From Glebionis coronaria (lineage: Eukaryota > Streptophyta > Magnoliopsida > Asterales > Asteraceae): a stretch of 64,000 nucleotides of DNA. This document shows, one piece after another, positions 33,651-44,085 of the stretch. The notes beneath the pieces were generated by a model. That model was not told where the DNA came from. It saw only the letters and a program-made list of their open reading frames with translations, and did no database searches. The position numbers and the translations under genes are program-made. Numbering within the stretch: position 1 is the stretch's first letter; every line of letters starts with the position of its first letter. The stretch is from NCBI GenBank assembly GCA_025667525.1, contig CM046880.1, forward strand, positions 597,801,452-597,865,451, in the 5' to 3' direction.

Positions 33651-33678
<28 letters not shown>
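33651..33678 (+). repeat. run of 28 G
   Basis: An uninterrupted poly-G tract (C tract on the minus strand) in the 5' leader of the Harbinger-like remnant. Exact length is likely to be unreliable in any assembly. Confidence 0.9.
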
Positions 33679-33684
<6 letters not shown>

Positions 33685-33986
33685 TAATTTAAAAAAAATA
33701 GTCGTTGGGGGCTGAATGTAAATTATTTTGAAAGTTTTTTCTAAAAAGAAAGTTACCGTTGGAAAGTTATAAGGGTCAATTTTTTGAATTTTCAAACGGG
33801 GGGTAGGGGGGGGGAACATTATATAGAGATGGGAGGGGGAAAAATAAATTTATAAAACACTCTCTTAACGGTCGTTGGCCAACCAACGAGAATGTAACGG
33901 CGTTGTTTTGTTGGGATGGGCGGTGTGGTAACATGGAGTAACGAGGGGCAACGCCCGTTGCCTCATTACTGTACCTAAGCCTCTTA

Positions 33987-36860
33987 ATGGCATTCTCATC
34001 TTGCATATAGGTTTATTAAATAATGAGCATCAGATTAAAATCGACCTGAATCGAATAAATCGAACCAAAATTAAAACTGATTTTTTCGAAAAACCAAACC
34101 GAGAATCGAATCGATTTATACATATAAAAATTAAAACCATACCGTTATATAACCTGTTCGGTTTAGGTAATTCGAACCAATTTAGTTTCGATTTTGAGCC
34201 GAATCGAAATTGAACCAAGCTATATATCTAAAACAGAAAACAGAACTAAGTTTGCTTGATTCACTTTGATTCAGTTTGGTTCAACTCAGTTCAGTCTAGT
34301 TTGTCGGTTCAATTCAATTCGAGTTCATTTTCTCATCCTTAGTATTAAATGCTTATATTATCTTTACTATCTTATAAAGAGTTTATCAAAATGGTTGAAA
34401 TTTTGAAATGTTGAAACATTTAATGCAACCCTAATATATTTCCGAACCAATACACTATATAAACACACAGTAAACAAATACTTTCATTAAAAAGCACACA
34501 CAACTAAACAATCACCTCACAATAAAAAATACTTTCATAATTACTCTCTCATCTCCACGAGTACTCCCACCACCTCCGGCCGTCTCCACCACTGATGATC
34601 TCCACCACTCCGCATCATGACACAGACATAATCACAACGTGCCACCCCTGCTGTACGTCACTACCATCGCCACCATGATAACGTGCCTCGACTGAACAGT
34701 ATAGCCACCACACAATACGAGTTTTGTAAGCTATAAGGTACTCTTACATTTTTTAAGAGTTTCTCAGGAGTTTTTTTTTTAATTTGTGAGTGTATTATTT
34801 GTGTAGATCTATAATTTTTATATCTAGATCTATTTTTTTAGATTTTTAATTTTAATTCTATTGCTAGAGTTTGTAAAGGTAGATCTTTAGTTTTTTGTTG
34901 TAGATCTAAGTACTAATATTGTTTTGTGTTTTTTAACAGCCATCATCTTGTCGGAATTTGTTGCGCTTACTTGACCCAAAAAGCAGCAACACCACTAGAA
35001 AAGTCGTCATCGCTGCTGGTTCAAGCGGCTTGCCGGAATTAAGTTATCGTTATCGCGCCGCCGACTGCTGTGTCGCTGCTTTGTAATTTATGTTGCCTAA
35101 AATAAGTATCGTTCACTTTTATCTTTTTTATAATATTTATTCTGTAAACATTGCTATAATAAACATTATCATATATTATCAAACTTGGTAGGTAAATTTG
35201 TATTATTATGTTATGCAATTTATTTAGTTTGTTTTTATATGCAATAGTCTTAGTTGTTTGTAAATTTACAATAGTGATTTATTTTATTGTTATATGTAGT
35301 TGATATATTGTACACAATGAAAAATGTAAACTTTTTAACATTTTGAAGTTTGTACATATATTGTAGTACTTTTGGAATTTTAGTTTTCATTAAAATGAAA
35401 TACTTGTTATATTTAAAATATTTGAATTATAGAACTTTTGGATGTTTAAGAGTGATAAATTTGTTGAACTTCTTAGGTTAGTATTTTTAGATTTTTGTTT
35501 TTAAATTTATAAGGTATGTGTTTTAAATTTGAATTTTTGGAAGTATGAAATATTTCAAAAAACAAAGACACTTTGGATTTCTATATATTTTAGAATATTT
35601 CAGTTTTCAAAAAAATAAACTTTTTTTTTCCTATTTCTTGAAACTTTGAATTTTACAATTTTTTTTGTAGTTCAAAATTTTGAATAAAAATTTAAAATAG
35701 TTCGAAACTTGATGTGTTAATTCTGAATACATGGTTCATATTTAAAGTACATAAATGGAGTGAATATGACTTTTGAAAACAAAAAAGTTACTGTAATAAA
35801 GATAGAGTTTGAAATATTTGATGGGCTCAAAGTTCTCGTGAGTGTGTCAGGATTTATTTTGACCAATGAAGTGAATATGACTTTTGAAATAAAGAGTTAA
35901 TAAAGAAAGAGTTTGAAATATTTGATGCATTTCTCTCTCTTAGCAACTTAAAAATATAATGTTCTCAATAATGCACAAGTGAATGTTACGGTGTTCTTTA
36001 TTTGTCTTATAGTTTTGTCTCTTTTTTTTCAAAACAAATTGTTAAATGAAAAAAAAACAACGCTATTTAAAAAAAACCATTCTTACTTAAGAATTGACGC
36101 TTTCTAATCAAATAATGTAATCTCCAAAAACAGTTCTTAAATGAAGAACATTGCAACTTAAAATTTTTGCTATCAAAAAATGATTCTCCAACGCTAGGAT
36201 TGTTTGAAAACGTTTTTGAGAATTTTGATACCTTTAAAGTGGCGTGGGTTTTAATGTGCAGAATCTTGATAAATTTTGACTTTAGACAGTATACACAAGG
36301 GTACTCAAATTTAAATCCCAAAAGTATAAAAAAATGTGTAAATTCATTTTGAAAAGGGAAATATTCGCTTTGCACCATTTTCAAGATTAAGCGAATAACA
36401 TATATGAATAATCTTTTAAAATATTTATATTGATGATGTTATGTGAATTTAATATTAGAGTCATTACTTTCTTTATAAGACGCAATTTAAATGATACGGA
36501 GTAGTGTTATACAACTTTAATTTAAATCTCTTATCGTAGTTTGAGCTTATTGTTTTTAAAAAATAAGCTACTTTTAAATATAAGTCTCGTTTGGTTGACA
36601 GAGCTTGAGAAAATTTGTTAAAAAAATAAGCTCCTAAATGGCATGCTAGTTAAAGTAGCATGTGAAAGAAGCTCAAGTTACATGCTCCAACATCTAGCTC
36701 TAACAACCCGCTCCAGCAATCCGCTCCAGCTCCAGAATAAACACACCCTATATGTATAAGCTTAAATTTATAGATAAGTCTTTAAAGTTGCAATTTACGT
36801 ACATATTCTTCTAGATTTCAAGTCAAATAATTCTATCTCTTTTATCACACTTTCTTTCAT
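33987..36860. other. AT-rich non-coding stretch with degenerate MITE remnants
   Basis: 34020-34340 is rich in gaaccgaatcgaa-type words and ends in a ctaaggatgag-type terminus on the minus strand, the look of a decayed hAT derivative. A TATA-like tatataa lies near 34454, followed by a CCACC-rich stretch (about 34555-34720) without an open frame. 36585-36747 has a gtttggttgacagag / aataaacacaccc pair of ends, like a decayed MITE. I found no gene here. Confidence 0.5.
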
Positions 36861-37684
36861 CCCAAAAGATATGTTCAAGAAAATCTTTCGCAGTAGTTAC
36901 AAACACACCATCTATATTTTTTCCTCACTTAGATACCATAAGTTGATCGCTCCCCCAACGATATAGGAATATAGGATTCGTCGACCGATTTGGAAGGTCG
37001 TCGCATCGGCTTGACCGACTCGACAAATTGGTCGACCGAGTACGAACTTTGGCCAATGCGACGAGCCTGAAAGTTGTCAAACAAAAAATTCACCCGGTGG
37101 TCGATCAAATCCGATTACTAGTAGCATCACCGAAAAACGGATCTCTCGTAGGTCGTAGGTAGTTATTGCAACGATAACTGTAACCATGCAAATATATGAT
37201 CTACGTACATTAGCTTTTGTCATAATCAATCTTTAGGCAAAAAATTCAATTTTTAATACAAAAAAAAGGTTGGTACGCAGACTTTTTACGTAAATCGAAT
37301 CAGCTTTGACCAATCAGATTATTCAAATTCGACACACCTTATGATTTTCATACATGTGGTTTAAATTTCTTCCTAATAAAGTTCAACTTTGGTTAACATT
37401 TCATAGTCGTTCTTTTCTATTGATTATTTTCGACGTGGGTAAATTTATGCATGATCTTGTACGTATCGATAAAGCTAAACTATAAATGTCAATTTATGGT
37501 CCCATTGTCAAACTCGTGGATGGAATAATAAGTACTACTAAGTGTTAGATGATAGATTGATAGGATAGTTGTTCAAGCTCAATTTGTGGGTTTGATTTTT
37601 ATTAGGGTCTTGGCTCGAAGGTGGTGAAGGATTTGCAGGAGGATCTGCGAATGTCATGGGGTGCTGGTCCCAAGATCGAAGATC
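36861..37684 (+). pseudogene. decayed MGNC-related paralogue F' and duplicated flank
   Basis: 36880-37160 closely repeats 13951-14240 (gatataggaatataggatt, ggtcgatcaaatccgattac, tagtagcatcaccgaaaaac), and 37190-37680 repeats 15890-16590. No coding frame survives. The block continues on the other side of the retrotransposon at 42994, so the retrotransposon split an existing copy of the two-gene unit. Confidence 0.6.
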
Positions 37685-37689
37685 CAAGT

Positions 37690-38216
37690 TGATGTAGATT
37701 AAAAAACAAAATAACAAATATAAGTAATTTGATCTGTTTATTCAATAAGAATGTCAGAAATAATTCTGCTAATAATCGTTGATTCTGAAGAATGCCCGAA
37801 AATTAGGGTAAAACACGGCAACACAACGGCCAGTGGTTTAACTTTTATTAAACTGATAACTGTCTTGCTAGGGTTACAGCAAATTCATTAAATAATGACT
37901 GCAAACAAAGAAAACCCTAAAAATTCAACGGGCTGAACCGTAACCCAAAGACAAAGTACAACTGAAAGTGAAAAAAACATAAATATGTAAAAAACTGATA
38001 GTAAAAAGGCTTTTTGGGCCTTGGAAAATCCGCAACTAGCTAAAAGGTGGTTACAGCGCCGTCCGCCTTCTTTTTACGCACGTTTTGACATGTCACGGGC
38101 TGAAAACGGACTTAGGATGCAAAAGTTATGCCCGTTTTAATAAACCCCTTTTCGTCACGCGATCTCGGGCCTCCAGAAACAAGTCAGCCCGTTCTTCAAC
38201 ACTTGGGCCTCCATCA
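37690..38216 (-). repeat. 3' LTR of the CRM-like element
   Basis: 527 bp with TG...CA ends, paired with 42462-42988. The last codons of the polyprotein (to 38126) lie inside it. Confidence 0.9.
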
Positions 38217-41215
38217 TTCCCCTCTGGATAAGAAAAATTCGTCCTCGAATTCCCAGCTGTATCATCATCTGAAGAATCACCATGGTAAGGCAACAAGTGC
38301 TTCACATTAAAAACATCAGAATAACGAATATGGTTTGGCAACTTCAAACGATAAGCATTTGAGTTCATCTTATCCACAATTTCAACTGGACCAATCTTCT
38401 TAGCAGACAACTATTATATTCACCAACTGGAAAACGATCCTTAGTCAAAACAGCCCACACAAAGTCTCCTACTTCAAAGCCAACATGTCTCCTCTGTTGA
38501 TCTGGATCCTGCTTGTACTTCGAATTAGCTCGAACCAAGTTGTCACGAACAAATTTATGAACATTATGCAACCCTTCAACAAAATCCTTCACTTTCTTCG
38601 GAACAGACCTAGAAACCTGAGGAGTCATAAGATCAAGAGGACCACGTGGCTGAGCAGAATAAACCACCTGGAATAGACTAAACCCAGTGCTTCGGTTAAC
38701 AACATGATTATGAGAAAACTCAGCTTGATACAACTTCTGATCCCATGCCTTCACATGATCACCCACCAAACACCTTAACAGGTTACCGAGGGACCTGTTA
38801 ACAACTTCAGTTTGCCCATCAGTTTGAGGATGATAAGCACTAGTTGAGTATTCACCATCTTCCACAAACTACGCCAAAATGACTCAAAAACCTGGTGTCC
38901 TGATCAAAAACAATGGAGGAAGGTAAATCATGTAAATGGTACACATCCATAAAGAAAAGTTGGGTTACCTTAACTGCATATGTTGTCTTCTTACAAGGAA
39001 TAAAATGAACCATCTTAGAAAAACGATCAACAACAACAATTATTGAATCATTACCCCTTTGAGTACGACGTAGCCCCAACACAAAATACATACTAATATC
39101 AACCCAGAGCTGCAAAGGAACTGACAAAGGGATATAAAGTCCTGCATTAGTAGTCGTCCCCTTTGAAACTTGACAAATACGACACCTCTTAACGTAGCGA
39201 TCCACTTCCTTCCTCATAGTAGGCCAAAAATAAGAAGCTTGAAAAAATGTAAAGTGCGATCACGACCAACATGTCCTTCACCATGCAACTCCTTAATAAT
39301 TTGCAAGCGAAGACTTGAATCAGGAATACAAAGTTGATTCCCTTTGAATAGGAACCCATCATGCATAACAAAATCTGTTTTCTCTCCGGATTGCAAATCC
39401 TGCAAAACAACTGAAAAGTATGGATCCACAGTCACCATGTCACGAATGACATCAAGTCCTGGAACATCAACCTGCATGGTTACAAGTAAACTACTCCTCC
39501 TACTAAAGGTATCAGTAGCACGATTGGAAGCACCAGTTTTGTGTTTCACCACAAAAGTAAATTTCTCAAGAAAAGCCAACCAACGCCCATGCTTATGTGA
39601 AACCTTATCTTGAGTACGAATATGCTTTAAGGAATCATGATCAGTGAACAAAACAAACTCCTTATGAAACAAATAATGGCGCCAATGCTTCACAGCTTAG
39701 ACCACTACATAAAACTCCAAGTCATAAGTAGAGTACCTCGACTTCGGCCCTGTCAACTTCTCGCTAAAATAAGCAACAGGCCGCCCACCTTGACTAAGAA
39801 CTCCACCAGTTGCAACCTTAGAAGCATCAGTATGAAGCTAAAAAACTTTAGAAAAGTCAGGCAATACCAAGATTGGTGATGGAACTGAATTTAGGGATAA
39901 ACCACCTATAGAAAGAAGCAAGACCATGGAAACTCCGAACTTCAGTAATGGTAGTTCGAGTTGGCCACTCCTGAACAGCTCCTACCTTATACTCATCTAC
40001 CTGTATGCCATCACCCGAAACAACATATCCTAAAAACAAAACTTTAGGGGTCATGAACACACACTTCTTCGTGGTTGCATAAAAATTGTTCTTCCGAAGC
40101 AAGATCAAGACATGCCTCACATGATTGACATGCTCATTATGAGAAGCACTATAAATAAGAATGTCATCAAAATAAACAACCATAAACTTGCCAATAAAAG
40201 GCCTGAGCAGTTGATTCATCACACACATAAATGTGCTTGGTGCGTTTGATAAACCAAAAGGCATGACCAACCACTTATACAAGCCTTCAATGGTCTTGAA
40301 AGCGGTCTTCCACTCATCACCAGGTCTAAGACGAATCTGGTAATACCCACTCTTCAAATCCAGCTTCGTGAAAATGGTAGGACCACTAATCTGGTCAAAC
40401 AAATCATCAAGGCGAGGAATAGGAAACTTGTACCTCAGAGTAATCTTGTTGATGGCTCGACTATCAACACACATACGCCATGTACCATCCTTCTTTGGAG
40501 TCAATAGGACAGGAACAGCACACGGGCTCATACTCTCATGAACATGACCCTTAGAAACCAACTCCTCAACCTGCCTGCGCAACTCCTCATGTTCTCTCGG
40601 GCTCATCCTATAATGTGTCCTGTTAGGCAACTGTGACCCAGGCTCTAGATCAATATGATGTTGTATGTTACGCAATGGTGGCAAGCCATCAGGTAATTCA
40701 TCAGGGAAAACATCAGAGAATTCCTCAAGTAAAGGGATCATGGCTTCAGGAACTTCACCGTCTTCAGAAACCTCCTTCCCTATTAGTACAAAAACATCAC
40801 CTCCCACCTCCAGCTCGTCTTCGAACAACGAAAGAGTTAGTAAAGTACCAGTGGTTTTATTAACTACTTTCTTGGGTTTATTTGACATCAAAGTAATCTT
40901 CACACCCCCAAACAGGAAACTATAAGTATTAGTTCTCCCATGGTGAGTTACATCACGATCATACTCCCAAGGTCTACCCAACAACAAGTGACAAGCATCC
41001 ATAGGTATCACATCATACCAAAGATTATCCTTATAAGTTGTTCCTACAGAAAACGAAACTTGGACACGCTTGGAAACTGTTATCTCTCCATCCTTTTTAA
41101 GCCACTGTAACTTATAAGGTTTGGGACGATTTTCAGTTTTCAACCCTAATTTCTGGACTGCTTCTTCAGCTATAAATTTATCACAACTACCCGAATCGCA
41201 TACAAAAGTGATACC
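38126..41215 (-). pseudogene. pol region of the CRM-like gypsy element
   Basis: Order on the minus strand: protease (a DSG motif is readable near 41190 after a one-base frameshift), reverse transcriptase (41143-39857; LDLKSGYYQIRL, YFDDILIYS), RNase H (HTDASK near 39830), integrase (zinc motif with RYVKRCRICQ near 39180; HPQTDGQTEVVNRSL near 38820) and a C-terminal segment ending at 38126 in the LTR. Breaks: frameshift in protease; loss of about 100 bp with a frameshift at the RT/RNase H junction near 39880; stops near 39838 and 39700; frameshifts near 39215, 38860 and 38400. One expected integrase Asp is Tyr (codon 39086-39088). The product cannot be functional. Confidence 0.85.
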
Positions 41216-42429
41216 TTACCCATAATGGTACAAGTTGACTGAAAGATGTTGTGTTTGAGCCAATCATCACCATCAACTTTAGGTGTTAAGCAGGAGCGCC
41301 TTACCACCAAATTCACCCCCACATCTCCAGACACATACTCCTCCTCATACTCAGGTTCTGCATCATAAACTGCGTCTCCCACGTAATCATCATAAGCCAC
41401 ATCATCATCTTCCTCAGGTTCAATAAATACCTGCCTCTTCCCAGCCTTCTTACACTCCGACTGTCGGTGACCAGGTTCACCACAGTTAAAGCACTTGAAC
41501 CCACCACTGCCGGTCACTTTAGGAACTGATCCAATATTCTCACCAACTGCTTTAGCCTGACTTGGGGCAAAACGAGATGCCGTATTACCCGAACCAGAAG
41601 CACCTGTTATTGCAGGAGAAGACGAACTCCCCACTCGTCGGTTCTGCTTCTCAAAATTCAGTGCACGTTGATATGCTTCAGAGAGTGTTATCGGATCAAA
41701 CATGTTAACAGAATCCATGATCTAGACTCTTAAATCACCGATATATCGAGAGACAAGCTGATCTTCTGTCTCTTGAATGTCATTCCTTGCAATCAGTTGG
41801 TAAAATTCGGTTGTATAATCTTCAACAGACTTGGCCCCCTGTTTCAGATTCTGTAACCGCTGGTACATCATTCGCTGGTAGTTATGAGGAATAAAATTAT
41901 CCCTCGTGACCTTCTTCATCTTCTGCCAACTCGTGATCTTTGACTTCCCAACTCTGTTCCTCGTCAGTTTCAATTGTTGCCACCACGCGGATGCCCGACC
42001 ACGTAACTTGGTAGCGATCAACGAAACCCTTTTGTTTTCTGGTACTTCCTTGAATTCAAATACTTCTTCAACAGCAACAAGCCAATCAATAAACTCATCA
42101 GGCTTTAAAGTGTCCCCATTAAACTCCAGAATAGTAACCCTTATTCCAGTCTCCCAACGCCTATCATTATTCCCACTGCGATCTCTCATCCATCGCCCTA
42201 CTGATTGTTCATCATCAGACAAACCATCGCCAAACAGATTTTCTTCTAGATCTGCATCTTCGTCCTCATGACGGCGATTACGAGGCCTCCTACTGCTCAT
42301 CAAATTGTTCATCTGGTCGGTCAATTGATCAACCATTTGATTGAATCGCTCCTCCATTCTGTCCATCACACGCTGCTCAAATTCCTGCTCATTCACATCG
42401 TGAATAGGCCTAGTTCTCATTTGAGGCAT
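41170..42429 (-). pseudogene. gag of the CRM-like gypsy element
   Basis: Start at 42429 (MPQMRTRPIHD). A capsid-like core (FNGDTLKPDEFIDWL, ASAWWQQLK) is followed by a CCHC zinc knuckle (CFNCGEPGHRQSEC near 41480) and an acidic linker. An in-frame TAG at 41722-41724 splits it; the frame is otherwise continuous to about 41210, where a frameshift opens the protease region. Confidence 0.85.
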
Positions 42430-42461
42430 CTTGATTAGGAACTTTGCCTCTTGATACCAAC

Positions 42462-42988
42462 TGATGTAGACTAAAAAACAAAGTAACAAAGATAAGTAAT
42501 CGGATATATTGATTCAACAAGAATGCCAGAAATAATTCTGCTAATAATCGTTGGTTCTGAAGAATGCCCGAAAATTAGGGTAAAACACGACAACACAACG
42601 GCCAGTGGTTTAACTTTTATTAAACTGATAACTGTCTTGCTAGGGTTATAGCGGATTCATTAAATAATGACTGCAAACAAAGAAAACCCTAAAAATCCAA
42701 CGGGCTGGACCGTAGCCCAAAGACAAAGTCAAACTGAAAGTGAAAAAAACATAAATATTTAAAAAACTGATAGTAAAAAGGCTTTTCGGGCCTTGTAAAA
42801 TCCGCAACCAGCTAAAAGGTGGTTACAACGTCGTCCGCCTCCTTTTTACGCACGTTTTGATAGGTCACGGGCTGAAAACGGACTTAGGATGCAAAAGTTA
42901 CGCCCGATTTAATAAACCCCTTTTCGTCACGCGATCTCGGGCCTCCAGAAACAAGTCAGCCCGTTCTTCAACACTTAGGCCTCCATCA
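42462..42988 (-). repeat. 5' LTR of the CRM-like element
   Basis: 527 bp, paired with 37690-38216. It lies upstream of gag on the minus strand. Confidence 0.9.
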
Positions 42989-42993
42989 CAAGT

Positions 42994-43442
42994 GTAGTGG
43001 TTTCACAAGTGAAGCAACTTGGTTTGGCTATCGTTACCGAACCTTCTCTCTAGAGACAAACCGCAAGCTAACCAAATCATGCCAATGATCATTAGAAACG
43101 AACACATGTAATGAATTATTGCACTACTTACGGACAATCATCCATATATCCTTAGCAATGACGACACAATCAAAAAAGATATTATTGTTTACATATTAAT
43201 ATGTAGGTCAATAAGAATACTTAAGAAGTTGTAACTTATAAATGCTTTTTGACGATTAGATCAGTTAACTTCTAGTAAAACAAATCAAAATTTACGATGT
43301 ACACAAATCACTTTAAACACATGGCCCCATTTTCTAATATTTCGTACTAACCATGCTAGTCAAGTTTTGAGGCTTTCATCGATCCTTGAGAGTGACTTGA
43401 AGCTAGACTTTAATTAAATATAATTTTGTTGTTAATTAGAAA
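42994..43442. repeat. upstream block of MGNC gene D
   Basis: Non-coding continuation of the duplicated unit (tttcacaagtgaagcaactt to gacttgaagctagactttaa). It lacks about 100 bp that in genes B and C hold the TATA box and leader (see findings). Confidence 0.8.
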
Positions 43443-43772
43443 ATGGGAAATTGTATTAAAAAGCAGCCAACATCCATTCATCCAGCCCTCGACGACTATC
43501 AATCATTGGCAACATCACTAAAAAGTATACCTGTTCCATCTAAACGTGACGACACTCAAAAGATTGAAAACTATCCTAATGATGGAGGAAAAAAGACGAA
43601 GACAGAGATAAAGATAAAGATATCAAAAAGACAGTTGGAGGAATTATTAGGTAGGTCGGATGTCCAAGGGTTAACGGTAGAACAAGTGCTTGCTCAGTTG
43701 AGGAACGTTAGTAAACGGTTCGAATCTCATGAACACTCGTGGAGGCCTGCTCTACAAAGCATTCCGGAGTAA
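43443..43772 (+). CDS. small MGNC protein, copy D (109 aa), promoterless
   Basis: The reading frame is intact: MGNCIKKQ start with Gly2/Cys4, KIKISKRQLEELLG, LTVEQVLAQLRNVSKRFE and the WRPALQSIPE end. It differs from copies B and C by scattered changes (SIHPALDDYQSLATSLKS) and is one residue shorter. The TATA box and leader present in B and C are absent: ttaattagaaa runs directly into atgggaaattg. It is therefore likely silent unless another promoter is used. Confidence 0.7.
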   Translation: MGNCIKKQPTSIHPALDDYQSLATSLKSIPVPSKRDDTQKIENYPNDGGKKTKTEIKIKISKRQLEELLGRSDVQGLTVEQVLAQLRNVSKRFESHEHSWRPALQSIPE

Positions 43773-43990
43773 AGCATATATAGGTATATAGTTGATCTGT
43801 ACGTATTGGTATTATATACACCAATTAAGTACGTGAGTTTTGGCTTCCAGATTTATCAAATAATCCCGTAATTAGTTTATTGTACATATAGTTTTCAATG
43901 AAGTTAAAAGTATGTAACATTAGAGTTCTCTAGTACTCTAGTCTATATATATGACACACATTTCGAGATGGCAACGAGGTCTGGTATGCG
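43773..43990. other. 3' flank of gene D
   Basis: Non-coding, matching the 3' flanks of the other copies (tctgtacgtattggtattat). It is interrupted at 43991 by a MITE; the shared flank resumes at about 60190 (gacacacaacatgtatacat). Confidence 0.7.
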
Positions 43991-44085
43991 CAGTCGCGGA
44001 GCTAGAAATATTTTCTTAGGAGGGCTAAATGTATGTAAGTTTATTTCGGGAGGACGGAAGTAGTAAATTTAGATACTAGTTAGAT

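Larger units (their letters stand above)
28911..33983 (-). mobile_element. PIF/Harbinger-like non-autonomous element with nested insertions
   Basis: The ends GAGCGCTAGGTATCGTAA (left) and, on the other strand, GAGGCTTAGGTACAGTAA (right) are inverted repeats flanked by TTA (28908-28910 and 33984-33986), the target preferred by PIF/Harbinger elements. On the minus strand it carries a TATA-containing promoter (tatataa near 33820), the start of an ORF1-like gene and that gene's C-terminal part, with the middle missing. About 3.8 kb of the total is a later insertion (29551-33342). Confidence 0.75.
37690..42988 (-). mobile_element. Ty3/gypsy LTR retrotransposon (CRM-like), degenerate
   Basis: 5,299 bp with two 527-bp LTRs (37690-38216, 42462-42988) and a perfect 5-bp target duplication caagt (37685-37689, 42989-42993). 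Coding strand is minus. Next to the right LTR the minus strand reads ttggtatcaagaggc, similar to an initiator-methionine primer site; next to the left LTR it reads agaggggaa, a polypurine tract. I count about 30 LTR differences (near 6%), so it is the oldest of the three full-length retrotransposons here. The polyprotein extends into the 3' LTR and the Gag resembles CRM elements; the clade is inferred. Confidence 0.92.
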
